This document shows positions 25,855-33,869 of a DNA stretch of 52,967 nucleotides, one piece after another. The stretch spans positions 1 through 52,967 of the forward strand of contig JANQHL010000250.1 of the NCBI GenBank assembly GCA_028277085.1, given 5' to 3'. Position numbers and translations under genes: made by a program. The notes under the pieces are model-generated. The model was not told where the DNA came from. It did no database searches and saw only the letters and a list, made by a program, of their open reading frames with translations. Origin of the DNA: Flavobacteriaceae bacterium. GTDB taxonomy: Bacteria; Bacteroidota; Bacteroidia; Flavobacteriales; Flavobacteriaceae. How positions within the stretch are numbered: position 1 is the first letter of the stretch; each line of letters opens with the position of its first letter.

Positions 25855-26676
25855 TTAAATCTTAAAGGTCACTACGGGAATCTTACTGTGGTTGGCAATA
25901 TCTTCACCAATACTGCCCATAAAGAAGTGCGACAACCCACGTCTGCCGTGGGTAGGAATACCGATCAAGTCCGCTACGCTGTGTTCAGCATAATTGAGTA
26001 CGCCTTTTTCAACAGTATAATCATTATAAATATCTACTTCCAGGCCTAAACTGGCCTTGTCCAAAAACGTTGAAATTTGTTTGTAAGCATCTGCGGTACT
26101 TAGGAAAGCATCTGCAGGAGTATTGATATACACCATCTTCAGCTCGGCACCGAGCAATTTGGAAAAGGCAGCTGCCTTTTTTGCCGCTTCGGTACTTTCT
26201 TCCTTAAAATCGCAGGCAAATACAAACCTTTCGGCTTTGAAGTCGTCCACATCCCCCTTAACTACTAATACCGGGATTTCCGAATTACGAACCACGCGTT
26301 CCGTATTGGAGCCAATAAAGATCTCTTGAAGTCCATCAACACCATGAGATCCCATCACAATTAAGTCGACATTGTGTTTTTCTGCCAGATCGCTAACCTC
26401 ACTAAATACCTTATAATGTTTAATTATAGGTGTAATGTTAACCCCTTTTAAGTAAGGTTTATCTAGGAACTCCCCAAGGCGTTTTTCCGTCAATTTAATT
26501 AAATGGACAACATGTTCTTGAGGAATGTATTCCGTGCCGCTCATGATCGCTGGAGAGAGCTCCAACATGTGTAGCACATACAACTCTGCATTGTTTTTTG
26601 CAGCCAATTTAGCAGCTACCTTTAGCGCAATTTCGGACTGTTCGGAAAAATCTATGGGAACAATAATACTTTTCAT
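25855..26676 (-). CDS. Tandem universal stress protein (UspA family)
   Basis: 273 residues, two Usp domains: about 1-140 with GSHGVDGLQEIFIGSNTERV, and 146-273 with GIPTHGRRGLSHFFMGSIGEDI. Both ATP-binding loops (GxxG-x9-G(S/T)) look intact. It begins 17 bp after the hemN stop on the same strand, so it should be cotranscribed with hemN from the FNR-like promoter at 28081-28123. A hairpin terminator follows. Confidence 0.92.
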   Translation of the reverse strand: MKSIIVPIDFSEQSEIALKVAAKLAAKNNAELYVLHMLELSPAIMSGTEYIPQEHVVHLIKLTEKRLGEFLDKPYLKGVNITPIIKHYKVFSEVSDLAEKHNVDLIVMGSHGVDGLQEIFIGSNTERVVRNSEIPVLVVKGDVDDFKAERFVFACDFKEESTEAAKKAAAFSKLLGAELKMVYINTPADAFLSTADAYKQISTFLDKASLGLEVDIYNDYTVEKGVLNYAEHSVADLIGIPTHGRRGLSHFFMGSIGEDIANHSKIPVVTFKI

Positions 26677-26693
26677 TTTATTAAGATTTTGGG

Positions 26694-28052
26694 TTATACT
26701 GTCATTGAAAATAATTGGGTTTCCGGTTGTTTCCGTTGTAACCTAAGGTCAAAGGCCATACTGACGTTTCTAACAAATGGGCGCCCTTTTGGGGTAACCA
26801 CAATACGGTTCGTATCAATGTTTACCAATCCATCATTTTCCAATTCCCTCAAACTATGCAGGATTTGTTCAAAATTCAGAATTGCGGTCTGGTCCTCTCT
26901 CCATGATGTTTCAAAATGGCACATCAAGTTTAAAATATGCTTTCGGATCAGTTGATCTTCCGTATTGAGCAGATGTCCACGATATACCGGAATAATATTT
27001 TGTGCCACCAAATGTTGGTATTCTTCAATATTTTTAACATTCTGGGCAAATGCATACCAGCTGTCGCTGATGCTGGAAACGCCTAAGCCAATCATCAACT
27101 GCGTTCGGAAAGGCGTGTATCCCATAAAATTTCTGTGGAGGCTTCCCTTTTTCAATGCTTTGGACAGGGTATCCGTAGGAAGTGCAAAATGGTCCATGCC
27201 AATATCCTGATACCCCATATTGCCCAGGATTTGTTTGCCCGTTTCTTGTTGTAGTTTTTTATTTTCTGCAGATGGGAGATCTTCGTCGCGATAGCCCCGT
27301 TGCCCGTTACCACTTCTCCAGGGTACATGGGCGTAACTGTACAATGCAATGCGGTCCGGCATGATCTGAGAAGTAAGCCTTAGGGTTTGTTCAACATCTT
27401 CCCTGGTTTGAAAAGGAAGACCGTAAACAAGGTCATGGCCTACCGAAGTGTAGCCAATTTCTCTAGCTGCAGCCGTAATCGCTGCTACATTCTCAAAAGG
27501 CTGTACTCTATTGATGGCCAATTGTACCTTAGGGTTATAGTCCTGAACACCAAAGCAAACCCTCTCGAAACCAACAGCGTATAATGCCTGCAAATGTGTG
27601 GTAGTAGTATTGTTCGGATGGCCTTCAAAGCTCAGCTGGGCCTCTTCGTCCAAATGGGCAGATCTTAAAATTCCTTCTACCAACCGAACAAGGTTTTCCG
27701 GCGAAAAGAAGGTTGGCGTACCTCCTCCCAAATGGAGTTCTTTAATAATAGGCTTTGTTCCTAACAGATCCCGGTACAGGTTCCACTCCTGAAGTACTGC
27801 ATTGATATAGGGTGTTTCTACCTCATGTCGTTTGGTTATTCGTTTGTGACAGCCACAAAAGGTACACATGCTTTCACAAAAGGGTAGATGAATATAAAGG
27901 CTTATACCATCTCCTTTGCTTTCTCTAAAGCTCCGGGCCACGCTTTCCTTCCACTTTTGGCCGGAAAAATGATCCAAATCCCAATATGGCACAGTGGGAT
28001 AGCTGGTATAACGAGGCCCGGGGATATTATACTTTTGGGTGAGATCACACAT
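26694..28052 (-). CDS. hemN: Oxygen-independent coproporphyrinogen III oxidase
   Basis: 452 residues, a radical-SAM enzyme that converts coproporphyrinogen III to protoporphyrinogen IX without oxygen. The cluster motif CESMCTFCGC is at 59-68 (CxxxCxxCxC, as in true HemN rather than HemW). Also seen: HLGGGTPTFF and GVQDYNPKVQLAINRVQ, and the C-terminal HemN domain. It heads a two-gene unit with a uspA gene. Its promoter carries an FNR-like dyad, in line with FNR control of hemN in other bacteria. It supports haem supply for the cbb3 oxidase at low oxygen. Confidence 0.95.
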   Translation of the reverse strand: MCDLTQKYNIPGPRYTSYPTVPYWDLDHFSGQKWKESVARSFRESKGDGISLYIHLPFCESMCTFCGCHKRITKRHEVETPYINAVLQEWNLYRDLLGTKPIIKELHLGGGTPTFFSPENLVRLVEGILRSAHLDEEAQLSFEGHPNNTTTTHLQALYAVGFERVCFGVQDYNPKVQLAINRVQPFENVAAITAAAREIGYTSVGHDLVYGLPFQTREDVEQTLRLTSQIMPDRIALYSYAHVPWRSGNGQRGYRDEDLPSAENKKLQQETGKQILGNMGYQDIGMDHFALPTDTLSKALKKGSLHRNFMGYTPFRTQLMIGLGVSSISDSWYAFAQNVKNIEEYQHLVAQNIIPVYRGHLLNTEDQLIRKHILNLMCHFETSWREDQTAILNFEQILHSLRELENDGLVNIDTNRIVVTPKGRPFVRNVSMAFDLRLQRKQPETQLFSMTV

Positions 28053-28080
28053 TCTTACTAGTTCGCTCGATTTGTGTTTT

Positions 28081-28123
28081 CGAAATTACGTGGGTTCTGG
28101 CATAAAAAATATGATAATTGTCA
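28081..28123 (-). promoter_or_regulatory. FNR-like dyad promoter of hemN-usp
   Basis: On the minus strand TGACAATTATCA (28123-28112) is followed by ATATTTTTT and, 35 nt after its first base, TAATTTCG (28088-28081). The predicted transcript start is near 28076, with a 24-nt leader. The dyad is the left arm of a 19-bp perfect inverted repeat shared with the divergent promoter. Confidence 0.75.
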
Positions 28124-28170
28124 TATGCTTCTGTCCAGGAAAGGACAAGTCTGACAATTATCATATTTTT
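28105..28170. repeat. 19-bp perfect inverted repeat carrying two divergent operators
   Basis: Arms at 28105-28123 and 28152-28170 are perfect reverse complements; each holds a dyad plus an ATATTTTT -33 region. The 28-nt spacer itself contains GTCC-AGGAAA-GGAC. The repeat looks like a duplicated promoter core in mirror orientation. Confidence 0.85.
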
Positions 28171-28194
28171 GGGATAGGGCAATGTATAAGTTTG
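28152..28194 (+). promoter_or_regulatory. FNR-like dyad promoter of gcs2-CBS / aspartoacylase pair
   Basis: TGACAATTATCA (28152-28163), ATATTTTTG and TAAGTTTG (28187-28194), a perfect TAnnTTTG box starting 35 nt after the first base of the dyad. The predicted transcript start (about 28199) excludes the GTG at 28196 as the start codon of the gene. Confidence 0.8.
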
Positions 28195-28213
28195 TGTGTT
28201 AAGTACTGTCCTT

Positions 28214-30061
28214 ATGGGAGAAATGATTACCAAAACAAAGGCGGACATTGAAGAGCGTATGGCCTTTGTACAGCATTTGATAAATGATGTTAAAGCACTT
28301 GAACTCCTCTTGCAGAATGATAAATTTGAGAATGATATTATCCGAATAGGGGCAGAACAGGAGCTTTGCCTTATAGATAAACATTGCCGGCCTTACGGGA
28401 TCAACCTTAAGTTACTGGAGACTATTGATGATCCTCATTTTACTACAGAGCTAGCCAATTACAACATCGAAATTAATCTTGATCCTTTTGAGCTTACCGG
28501 GAATTGCTTTACTAAGGTGGAAACACAGCTTTTAACACTTTTGGAAAAGGCGGGAAGCAAGATCAAGGCGCTTAATGGAAAGTTACTCTTAACCGGAATC
28601 TTACCGACCATTAGTAAAAAAGAGGTAGGAATTGATCACCTTACCCCCATACCGCGCTATTTTGCGCTTAACGAGATGTTAAAAACCTATAAAGGAGGTG
28701 ATTTTAGCCTAAAAATACGGGGAGTGGATGAATTGTTTCTCAAACATGATTGTGTAATGTTTGAGGCGTGTAATACCAGTTTCCAATTGCACCTTCAAAT
28801 TCCTTCCCATGATTTTGTAAGGAGTTATAACTGGGCACAGGCAATTGCGGGTCCAGTACTATCGGTCTGTTGTAACTCCCCTATGCTTATGGGGAGGGAA
28901 TTGTGGAAAGAAACACGAATAGCGCTTTTTCAACAGAGTTTAGATACCCGAAAAACCGCTTTTTCCCTCAAGAATCAGACGCCCAGGGTAGGGTTTGGGG
29001 ATCATTGGGAAACAGGCTCGGTTGCCGAGGTATTTAAACAAGATATTTCCAAGCATCGGGTATTGTTGACAAAACCTATTGACGAAGATGCTTTGGAACA
29101 ATTAAAAGACGGAAAAATTCCCGAACTTCATGCCCTCCGTTTGCATAATGGCACCGTTTACCGCTGGAATCGTCCCTGCTACGGTATTGGAAATGGCAAG
29201 CCACATCTTCGGATTGAAAACAGGTACATCCCTTCCGGCCCCTCCGTAGCCGATGAAATGGCCAATTTTGCATTCTGGATAGGACTAATGAAAGGAAGGC
29301 CTAAAAAGTATGATAACATGCCTGATGTAATGGATTTTAAAGTGGCAAAAACGAATTTTATCAAAGCTGCCCGTTCGGGTAAAGAAACGCTTTTCCACTG
29401 GGAGGGTGAGCCGATTAGTGCCAAAAAACTCGTGATCAATAAACTACTTCCCATTGCTTATGAAGGCTTAAATGCTGTTGGTGTAAATAAGGAGGATACG
29501 GAACGATTACTGGGTATAATTGAACAACGTACTCGGGGTAGGGCAGGAGAACAATGGCAGGTAAGCAATTTTAGAGCACTTAAGAAAAAATTCAAGACAG
29601 ATAAATCCCTTGTCCTTTTAACCAAAGCCATTGAGGAAAATCAACGTTCCGGACGGCCTATTCATCAATGGCCGGATATTGCCGTAGAAAAGATTACCAG
29701 GCAACCGCAATTGGTTAAAGAGATCATGACTACCCATTTATTAAGATTACAGGAAGATGATTATGTAAATATGGCAGAGGCCATTATGGAGTGGAATAAT
29801 ATTCATCACATCCCGGTAGAGAATGAGCATGGGGAACTTAAAGGCCTGTTAACCTGGAGTTATCTGCAATCGAAAGTACAGGAAGTGGATTTTGCAAAGA
29901 CCAAGGTGGCTGAAATCATGATCAAAGAGGTTATTACAATTTCGCCCATTGCGGAGATATCGGAAGCTAAAAAGTTAATGGCAGACAAAAAAATAGGCTG
30001 CCTCCCGGTATGCGAGCAAAATACAATGGTAGGGATAATAAGTAAAACCGACCTATCCTAA
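28214..30061 (+). CDS. GCS2-family carboxylate-amine ligase fused to two CBS domains
   Basis: About 615 residues from ATG 28214 (ATG 28223 also possible). The first ~490 are a glutamate-cysteine-ligase type 2 (YbdK-like) catalytic domain: GAEQELCL near residue 44, INLDPFELTG, CNTSFQLHLQ and LRIENRYIPSGPS, elements expected for ATP and Mg binding. The last ~125 form a CBS pair (KEIMTTHLLRL and VAEIMIKEVITI). An energy-sensing CBS tail on an amide-bond-forming ligase implies regulation by adenine nucleotides. It overlaps the downstream zinc acylase by one base. Product unknown; ordinary glutathione synthesis is unlikely, as no GshB partner is present here. Confidence 0.85.
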   Translation: MGEMITKTKADIEERMAFVQHLINDVKALELLLQNDKFENDIIRIGAEQELCLIDKHCRPYGINLKLLETIDDPHFTTELANYNIEINLDPFELTGNCFTKVETQLLTLLEKAGSKIKALNGKLLLTGILPTISKKEVGIDHLTPIPRYFALNEMLKTYKGGDFSLKIRGVDELFLKHDCVMFEACNTSFQLHLQIPSHDFVRSYNWAQAIAGPVLSVCCNSPMLMGRELWKETRIALFQQSLDTRKTAFSLKNQTPRVGFGDHWETGSVAEVFKQDISKHRVLLTKPIDEDALEQLKDGKIPELHALRLHNGTVYRWNRPCYGIGNGKPHLRIENRYIPSGPSVADEMANFAFWIGLMKGRPKKYDNMPDVMDFKVAKTNFIKAARSGKETLFHWEGEPISAKKLVINKLLPIAYEGLNAVGVNKEDTERLLGIIEQRTRGRAGEQWQVSNFRALKKKFKTDKSLVLLTKAIEENQRSGRPIHQWPDIAVEKITRQPQLVKEIMTTHLLRLQEDDYVNMAEAIMEWNNIHHIPVENEHGELKGLLTWSYLQSKVQEVDFAKTKVAEIMIKEVITISPIAEISEAKKLMADKKIGCLPVCEQNTMVGIISKTDLS

Positions 30062-31272
30062 TGCAAGACGCCCCAGCAAAGAATAAAAGGACTTCTAAGG
30101 AAGTTCGGCGTGTTATTGGTCATGTTACCGGAAAAAGCACGGGACCTACTGTGGTCTTTTTTGGAGGTATTCACGGGAACGAGCCTGCAGGGGTAATAGC
30201 CCTTCAACGTGTTTTTGCCAAATTAAAAGCAGTATCACCGGACCAATTCACCGGAGAATGTTTTGGGATCACCGGGAATCTTCCCGCGTTCTCGAAGAAG
30301 GTCCGTTTTGTGGATGAAGACCTTAATCGTATTTGGTTTTTGCACAGGTTGGAAGGTCTTCGTGCTGCCAGAAACGACCAAAGTGTGGAGGCTCAAGAAA
30401 TGCTTGCCCTCTACAAGTTGGTAACTGAGATTTTGGAGACCGCATCACCCCCCTTTTACTTTATTGATTTACATACCACATCGGGGGCTACGCAACCCTT
30501 CATTGTGGTTAATGATAGTTTGCTTAACCGAAAGTTTACGGCCAGTTATCCCTTACCTGTTATTTTAGGGATTGAAGAGTATCTAACCGGTGCTTTACTC
30601 AGTTATATTAATGAATTAGGGTATGTAGCTTTTGGATACGAGAGCGGGGAACATGAAGATCCCGCCGCAATTGTTAATGCTGAAAATTTTATCTGGTATA
30701 CTTTGGGGTTGACCGGGTTTTATCCGTTTTCAGAATTAGAAATGGAGCAGGCCAGGGCAAAGTTGTATCAATCTGGAGAAACATCAAGGCGATTTTACGA
30801 GATCTATCATCAATACCTGATACAAAAAGGGGCCTTTTTCAAAATGCTGCCCGGTTTTGAGAATTTTCAGATAGTACCTAAAGGGCAGGCGATCGCTGTA
30901 AATGGGAAGGGAAATATCATTACCAAAAAAGAACGACAACTTTTTATGCCGCTATATCAGGAAAAGGGAAGAGAAGGGTTTTACTATATACGGGGTGTAC
31001 CCAGGTTTTTCCTTTGGTTATCCAAGTATTTACGAAAGCTAAAGGCAGATGCACTATTAGTGGCATTCCCGGGAATTCGGTGGGCGTCGTCAAAAAAAGA
31101 AGCCATACTGGTGGATCGACGTATTGTCCGATTCTTTGCCAAATCTATTTTTCATTTACTAGGATATCGTACCCGGGAAGCAGGGAAACATCTTTTTATC
31201 CTTAAAAATCGGGAACGCAGCTCCCGAAACGCGGAATACAGCAAAGCTATTTGGCATAAAAAAAGGCCCTGA
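30061..31272 (+). CDS. Aspartoacylase/succinylglutamate desuccinylase-like zinc hydrolase
   Basis: 403 residues. Zinc ligands H38 and E41 in GGIHGNEPAG and H138 in DLHTTSG, with VDEDLNR near 84-90, as in the AstE/AspA family of the M14 clan. A C-terminal extension of about 120 residues is not part of the core fold and is basic. It is coupled (TAATG) to the GCS2-CBS ligase, so the pair probably makes and removes, or makes and trims, the same amide or peptide-like compound. Confidence 0.85.
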   Translation: MQDAPAKNKRTSKEVRRVIGHVTGKSTGPTVVFFGGIHGNEPAGVIALQRVFAKLKAVSPDQFTGECFGITGNLPAFSKKVRFVDEDLNRIWFLHRLEGLRAARNDQSVEAQEMLALYKLVTEILETASPPFYFIDLHTTSGATQPFIVVNDSLLNRKFTASYPLPVILGIEEYLTGALLSYINELGYVAFGYESGEHEDPAAIVNAENFIWYTLGLTGFYPFSELEMEQARAKLYQSGETSRRFYEIYHQYLIQKGAFFKMLPGFENFQIVPKGQAIAVNGKGNIITKKERQLFMPLYQEKGREGFYYIRGVPRFFLWLSKYLRKLKADALLVAFPGIRWASSKKEAILVDRRIVRFFAKSIFHLLGYRTREAGKHLFILKNRERSSRNAEYSKAIWHKKRP

Positions 31273-31294
31273 AGTACAACTACTCCAGGACCTT
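31263..31294 (-). terminator. Terminator of tonB
   Basis: AAGGCCCTG (31263-31271) pairs with CAGGACCTT (31286-31294) with one G-T pair and a 14-nt loop; on the minus strand a run of eight T follows. It lies 22 bp after the tonB stop and overlaps the end of the convergent acylase gene. Confidence 0.7.
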
Positions 31295-31315
31295 AAATGC
31301 ATGTTATGCAACCCA

Positions 31316-32041
31316 TTACTGCATCACAAAGTTTATTGGGATACTATAACCTACTTTTGCCGGACGTCCTCTTTGCTGTCCAGGCTTCATTTGAGGCAAT
31401 GAAGCGATAATTCGGACGGCTTCATCCTCTAACAGCTTGTCCGGACCTCTTTTTCTAATGTTAGATACTTTTCCTTTGGTATCAATTTCAAATTGTATAA
31501 ATACTCGTCCTTTAATACCTAACTCAAGAGCGGTCTTGGGATAGGCAAAGTTGTCTTTGATGTGCTCCTGTACTTTTTGAGCGAAACAAGTCTTTCGTTC
31601 AGCTTCTGTAGCCAGATCTTCGCATCCTGGGAAAACCGGGACACGTTCGATAACGGCAAAGGGTACGGAAATATCTTCTTCTACTTCTTCCACATCTACA
31701 TCGTCAACACTTACGACCGCGTCCTCCACAAAAGTATCCTGACTACTCTCAGTACTTTCAATGATGGTTTCTTCTACCTCTTCAATATCTTCCACAATCT
31801 CGATAACTTCTGGAGCTGCTGGAGGTGGCGGGGGTGGAGCTGTACGAAGCATTTCCGTTACGGGAACTTCTTCACTCATATCATCTGATACGTCCAATAC
31901 GTTGACGAACTCTTGATCAGACGCATAGGTCTTATGCTCTAAAAGACGCCAAGTGGCAAAAAGTACTATAGCTAGCCCAATTACAAAATATAGGCCACTA
32001 TTTCGATTTAAATCTGCTTTTGGGTTTTTCTTGGGTTCCAT
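31316..32041 (-). CDS. TonB-family energy transducer
   Basis: About 241 residues from the ATG at 32041 (MEPKKNPKADL, the usual flavobacterial start); an ATG four codons upstream would leave only a 6-nt leader. One N-terminal membrane helix (about 19-36), a periplasmic Pro-rich (APPPPPPAAPE) and Glu/Val-rich spacer, and a C-terminal TonB domain (about 160-241) with YPKTALELGIKGRVFIQFEID and SIPINFVMQ. It energises outer-membrane transport. It has an FNR-like promoter, so it may be a low-oxygen-specific TonB. Confidence 0.92.
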   Translation of the reverse strand: MEPKKNPKADLNRNSGLYFVIGLAIVLFATWRLLEHKTYASDQEFVNVLDVSDDMSEEVPVTEMLRTAPPPPPPAAPEVIEIVEDIEEVEETIIESTESSQDTFVEDAVVSVDDVDVEEVEEDISVPFAVIERVPVFPGCEDLATEAERKTCFAQKVQEHIKDNFAYPKTALELGIKGRVFIQFEIDTKGKVSNIRKRGPDKLLEDEAVRIIASLPQMKPGQQRGRPAKVGYSIPINFVMQ

Positions 32042-32059
32042 GACATTTTGCATTTAATA

Positions 32060-32081
32060 TTGATAAAAGTAGAATTATCAA
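32060..32081. promoter_or_regulatory. Second dyad overlapping the tonB -7 box
   Basis: TTGATAA (32060-32066) and TTATCAA (32075-32081) are perfect 7-bp arms around an 8-nt spacer that contains most of the tonB -7 box and start region. The arms resemble FNR half-sites but the spacing differs from that of the dyads. It could be a repressor site. Confidence 0.35.
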
Positions 32082-32106
32082 GACCCAAAAAACATGATAT
32101 TTGTCA
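32064..32106 (-). promoter_or_regulatory. FNR-like dyad promoter of tonB
   Basis: On the minus strand TGACAAATATCA (32106-32095) is followed by TGTTTTTTG and, 35 nt after its first base, by TACTTTTA (32071-32064). The predicted start of transcription near 32059 gives an 18-nt leader before the ATG at 32041. Confidence 0.75.
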
Positions 32107-32142
32107 AGTTTTAAATTTTAGCGCCATTTTTTTATGAAATCA

Positions 32143-32865
32143 CTAATTACTTGCGAAAAGGTTTTCTTCGGCGTTTTTGAATAAACAGGTCTTTAAATGA
32201 AGGGCGATCCGAATTCGATCTGCGCTTGTACCACTAACATGGTTTTTGAAATATCCCGCCGCTATCGAAATGCCTTTATCCAGATTACGGCCCAATCCAA
32301 CAAAGAATCGATTTTGATCACTACGTAGTGAATTAAAACGTAAGAAAGACTCATCCGAACAACTAAAATAAAAATTGCGGGTGATCCCTACCCGGTATTG
32401 GAGCCCATAGCGCAACCTGTTTTTTAGGATAGTGTTTTCCGGACTAGTAACCCAACGGTGTTCAAGTCGAACCCTATGCTTAAGATATTCTCCGGATGTA
32501 AATGCACCTTGCTCATACAACCAGAATTACGTGGCCACGTTTTCCGGAACATTGTGATCCAGGGGTTGCGAATCTACATAGACCGTTCCAAGGGTAAGTT
32601 GGAGATCAGGGTTTAGCTAGTGAGTAATTCCGGTCCGTATGAAACCAAATTCAGTTTGCCGTGTCATATCTTCATAACAGAAAATGCCTACTATTGGAAT
32701 ACTTCATTTTTCAGATATGCGGTTATCTACAGTTACCACGATCCAGCTTCCAAGTGCACTGTTTTCGTGATCTTGCCCAAAGGTGTTGGCGGTTTTAGAG
32801 GGGAAAACCAAAGTAGTGAACAAAGCTATATGTGGAATACACAGGAATTTTGTGTGTGGATTCAT
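32143..32865 (-). pseudogene. DUF2490-like outer-membrane protein gene with three in-frame stops
   Basis: From ATG 32865 (preceded by GAAAGG) one frame runs 240 codons to the stop at 32143 without any frameshift. It has a signal peptide (MNPHTKFLCIPHIALFT...) and a GSWIVVTVDNRISEK start, and its C-terminal part (HRVRLEHRWV, LRYGLQYRVG, DQNRFFVGLG) resembles the DUF2490 beta-barrel family. The frame is interrupted by TGA (32706-32704, at a likely Trp), TAG (32619-32617) and TAA (32529-32527, at a likely Gln). Three nonsense changes without indels indicate a recent pseudogene. The last 126 codons remain open. Confidence 0.8.
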
Positions 32866-32983
32866 CCTTTCTAATAAGCAGGTTCAAGTTTCTGCGAGAA
32901 AGGAATTCAAAGCATGACATAGATTATAATTTAAAAAGTATTCTCTGATTGCTACTTAGAAAACAAACATTGCGATTGATAAC

Positions 32984-33026
32984 TGACATCTGTCATGTTT
33001 TGCATTGCATACACCGCTTACTTTTG
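32984..33026 (+). promoter_or_regulatory. FNR-like dyad promoter of uspA-SLC13
   Basis: TGACATCTGTCA (32984-32995), then TGTTTTGC, then TACTTTTG (33019-33026), a perfect TAnnTTTG box starting 35 nt after the first base of the dyad. The dyad and -33 stretch match the ccoI site at 19 of 20 positions. The predicted leader is about 34 nt. Confidence 0.8.
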
Positions 33027-33064
33027 AATTGAAATTGATTGTCTAACAGAAAATTTCAATAGGT

Positions 33065-33856
33065 ATGAGTTTGATAAAAAAAATTTTGGTTCCGTTTGAT
33101 TTTACGGAGCCTGCAATTGCTGCTTTGGATTACGCTTTGAGTTTTGTCGGATTTGATCGACCCATTCAGGTAAATGCACTTTACGCAAGTACATTCCCGG
33201 TAAGTGAAAATGACCGGAAAACCACCATGGAAAATTTTGCGAAAGTGGTGACCTCCCTCAACAGACGTACTCATTTGCATCCGGAATTGATTATTACCGA
33301 AGGGGATCTTGTAGAGACTGTGTTAACTACACGTAAAAATGAAAAGGCAGATTTGGTGATCATGGGGACACTAGGGGACCATAGTGTTGAAGAAAATGTA
33401 ACCAACACTTCTACTTTGGTGTTGGAAGCAGACTGTCCCGTGATAACGATTCCGTTTGGTTCGGAAACTGCGATACCTAAGGAAATTGCATTGGTCCTTG
33501 GCAAAGAAGAAATTGAGAATCCTAAGGTGTTAAGCCTTCTTTTAGATATTGCCCGTACGTTTAACGCCAAAGTTCACGTCCTAACAATATATAAAGAGTC
33601 TATCTATGGTGAAAACGCAGTTGTAGAAACGAATGAGGAGTCCTTAGAATACTACCTGGAGCATTTTTACGCCGAGCATAATTTTGAAAAAAATCAGGAC
33701 ATCGAAAAAGGGATTTTGGAATACATAGAAGAGAAGAATATTGATCTTTTAACCATTTTACCTCGAAATCATGCGCAGAAGACCTCGCCGTCTGAAGGTA
33801 GACTTACTAAATTATTAACCCTCCACTCCAGCGTTCCAGTACTAACGTTGGATTAA
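33065..33856 (+). CDS. Universal stress protein (UspA family)
   Basis: 263 residues: a first Usp domain (about 1-140), with GTLGDHSVEENVTNTST in place of the usual Gly-rich ATP loop, and a more divergent second part (about 145-263). It is the third Usp gene in the window driven by an FNR-like promoter. It lies 13 bp before the SLC13 transporter gene on the same strand, so the two are likely cotranscribed. Confidence 0.9.
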   Translation: MSLIKKILVPFDFTEPAIAALDYALSFVGFDRPIQVNALYASTFPVSENDRKTTMENFAKVVTSLNRRTHLHPELIITEGDLVETVLTTRKNEKADLVIMGTLGDHSVEENVTNTSTLVLEADCPVITIPFGSETAIPKEIALVLGKEEIENPKVLSLLLDIARTFNAKVHVLTIYKESIYGENAVVETNEESLEYYLEHFYAEHNFEKNQDIEKGILEYIEEKNIDLLTILPRNHAQKTSPSEGRLTKLLTLHSSVPVLTLD

Positions 33857-33869
33857 GACCTAACCTTTA

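Noticed and set aside
28196-28213. GTG 28196 as start of the GCS2-CBS gene
   Set aside because: It lies before the predicted start of transcription, directly after the -7 box.
32620-32874. Plus-strand ORF of 84 codons as a gene
   Set aside because: It is antisense to the DUF2490-like pseudogene, whose frame is convincing across the whole region.
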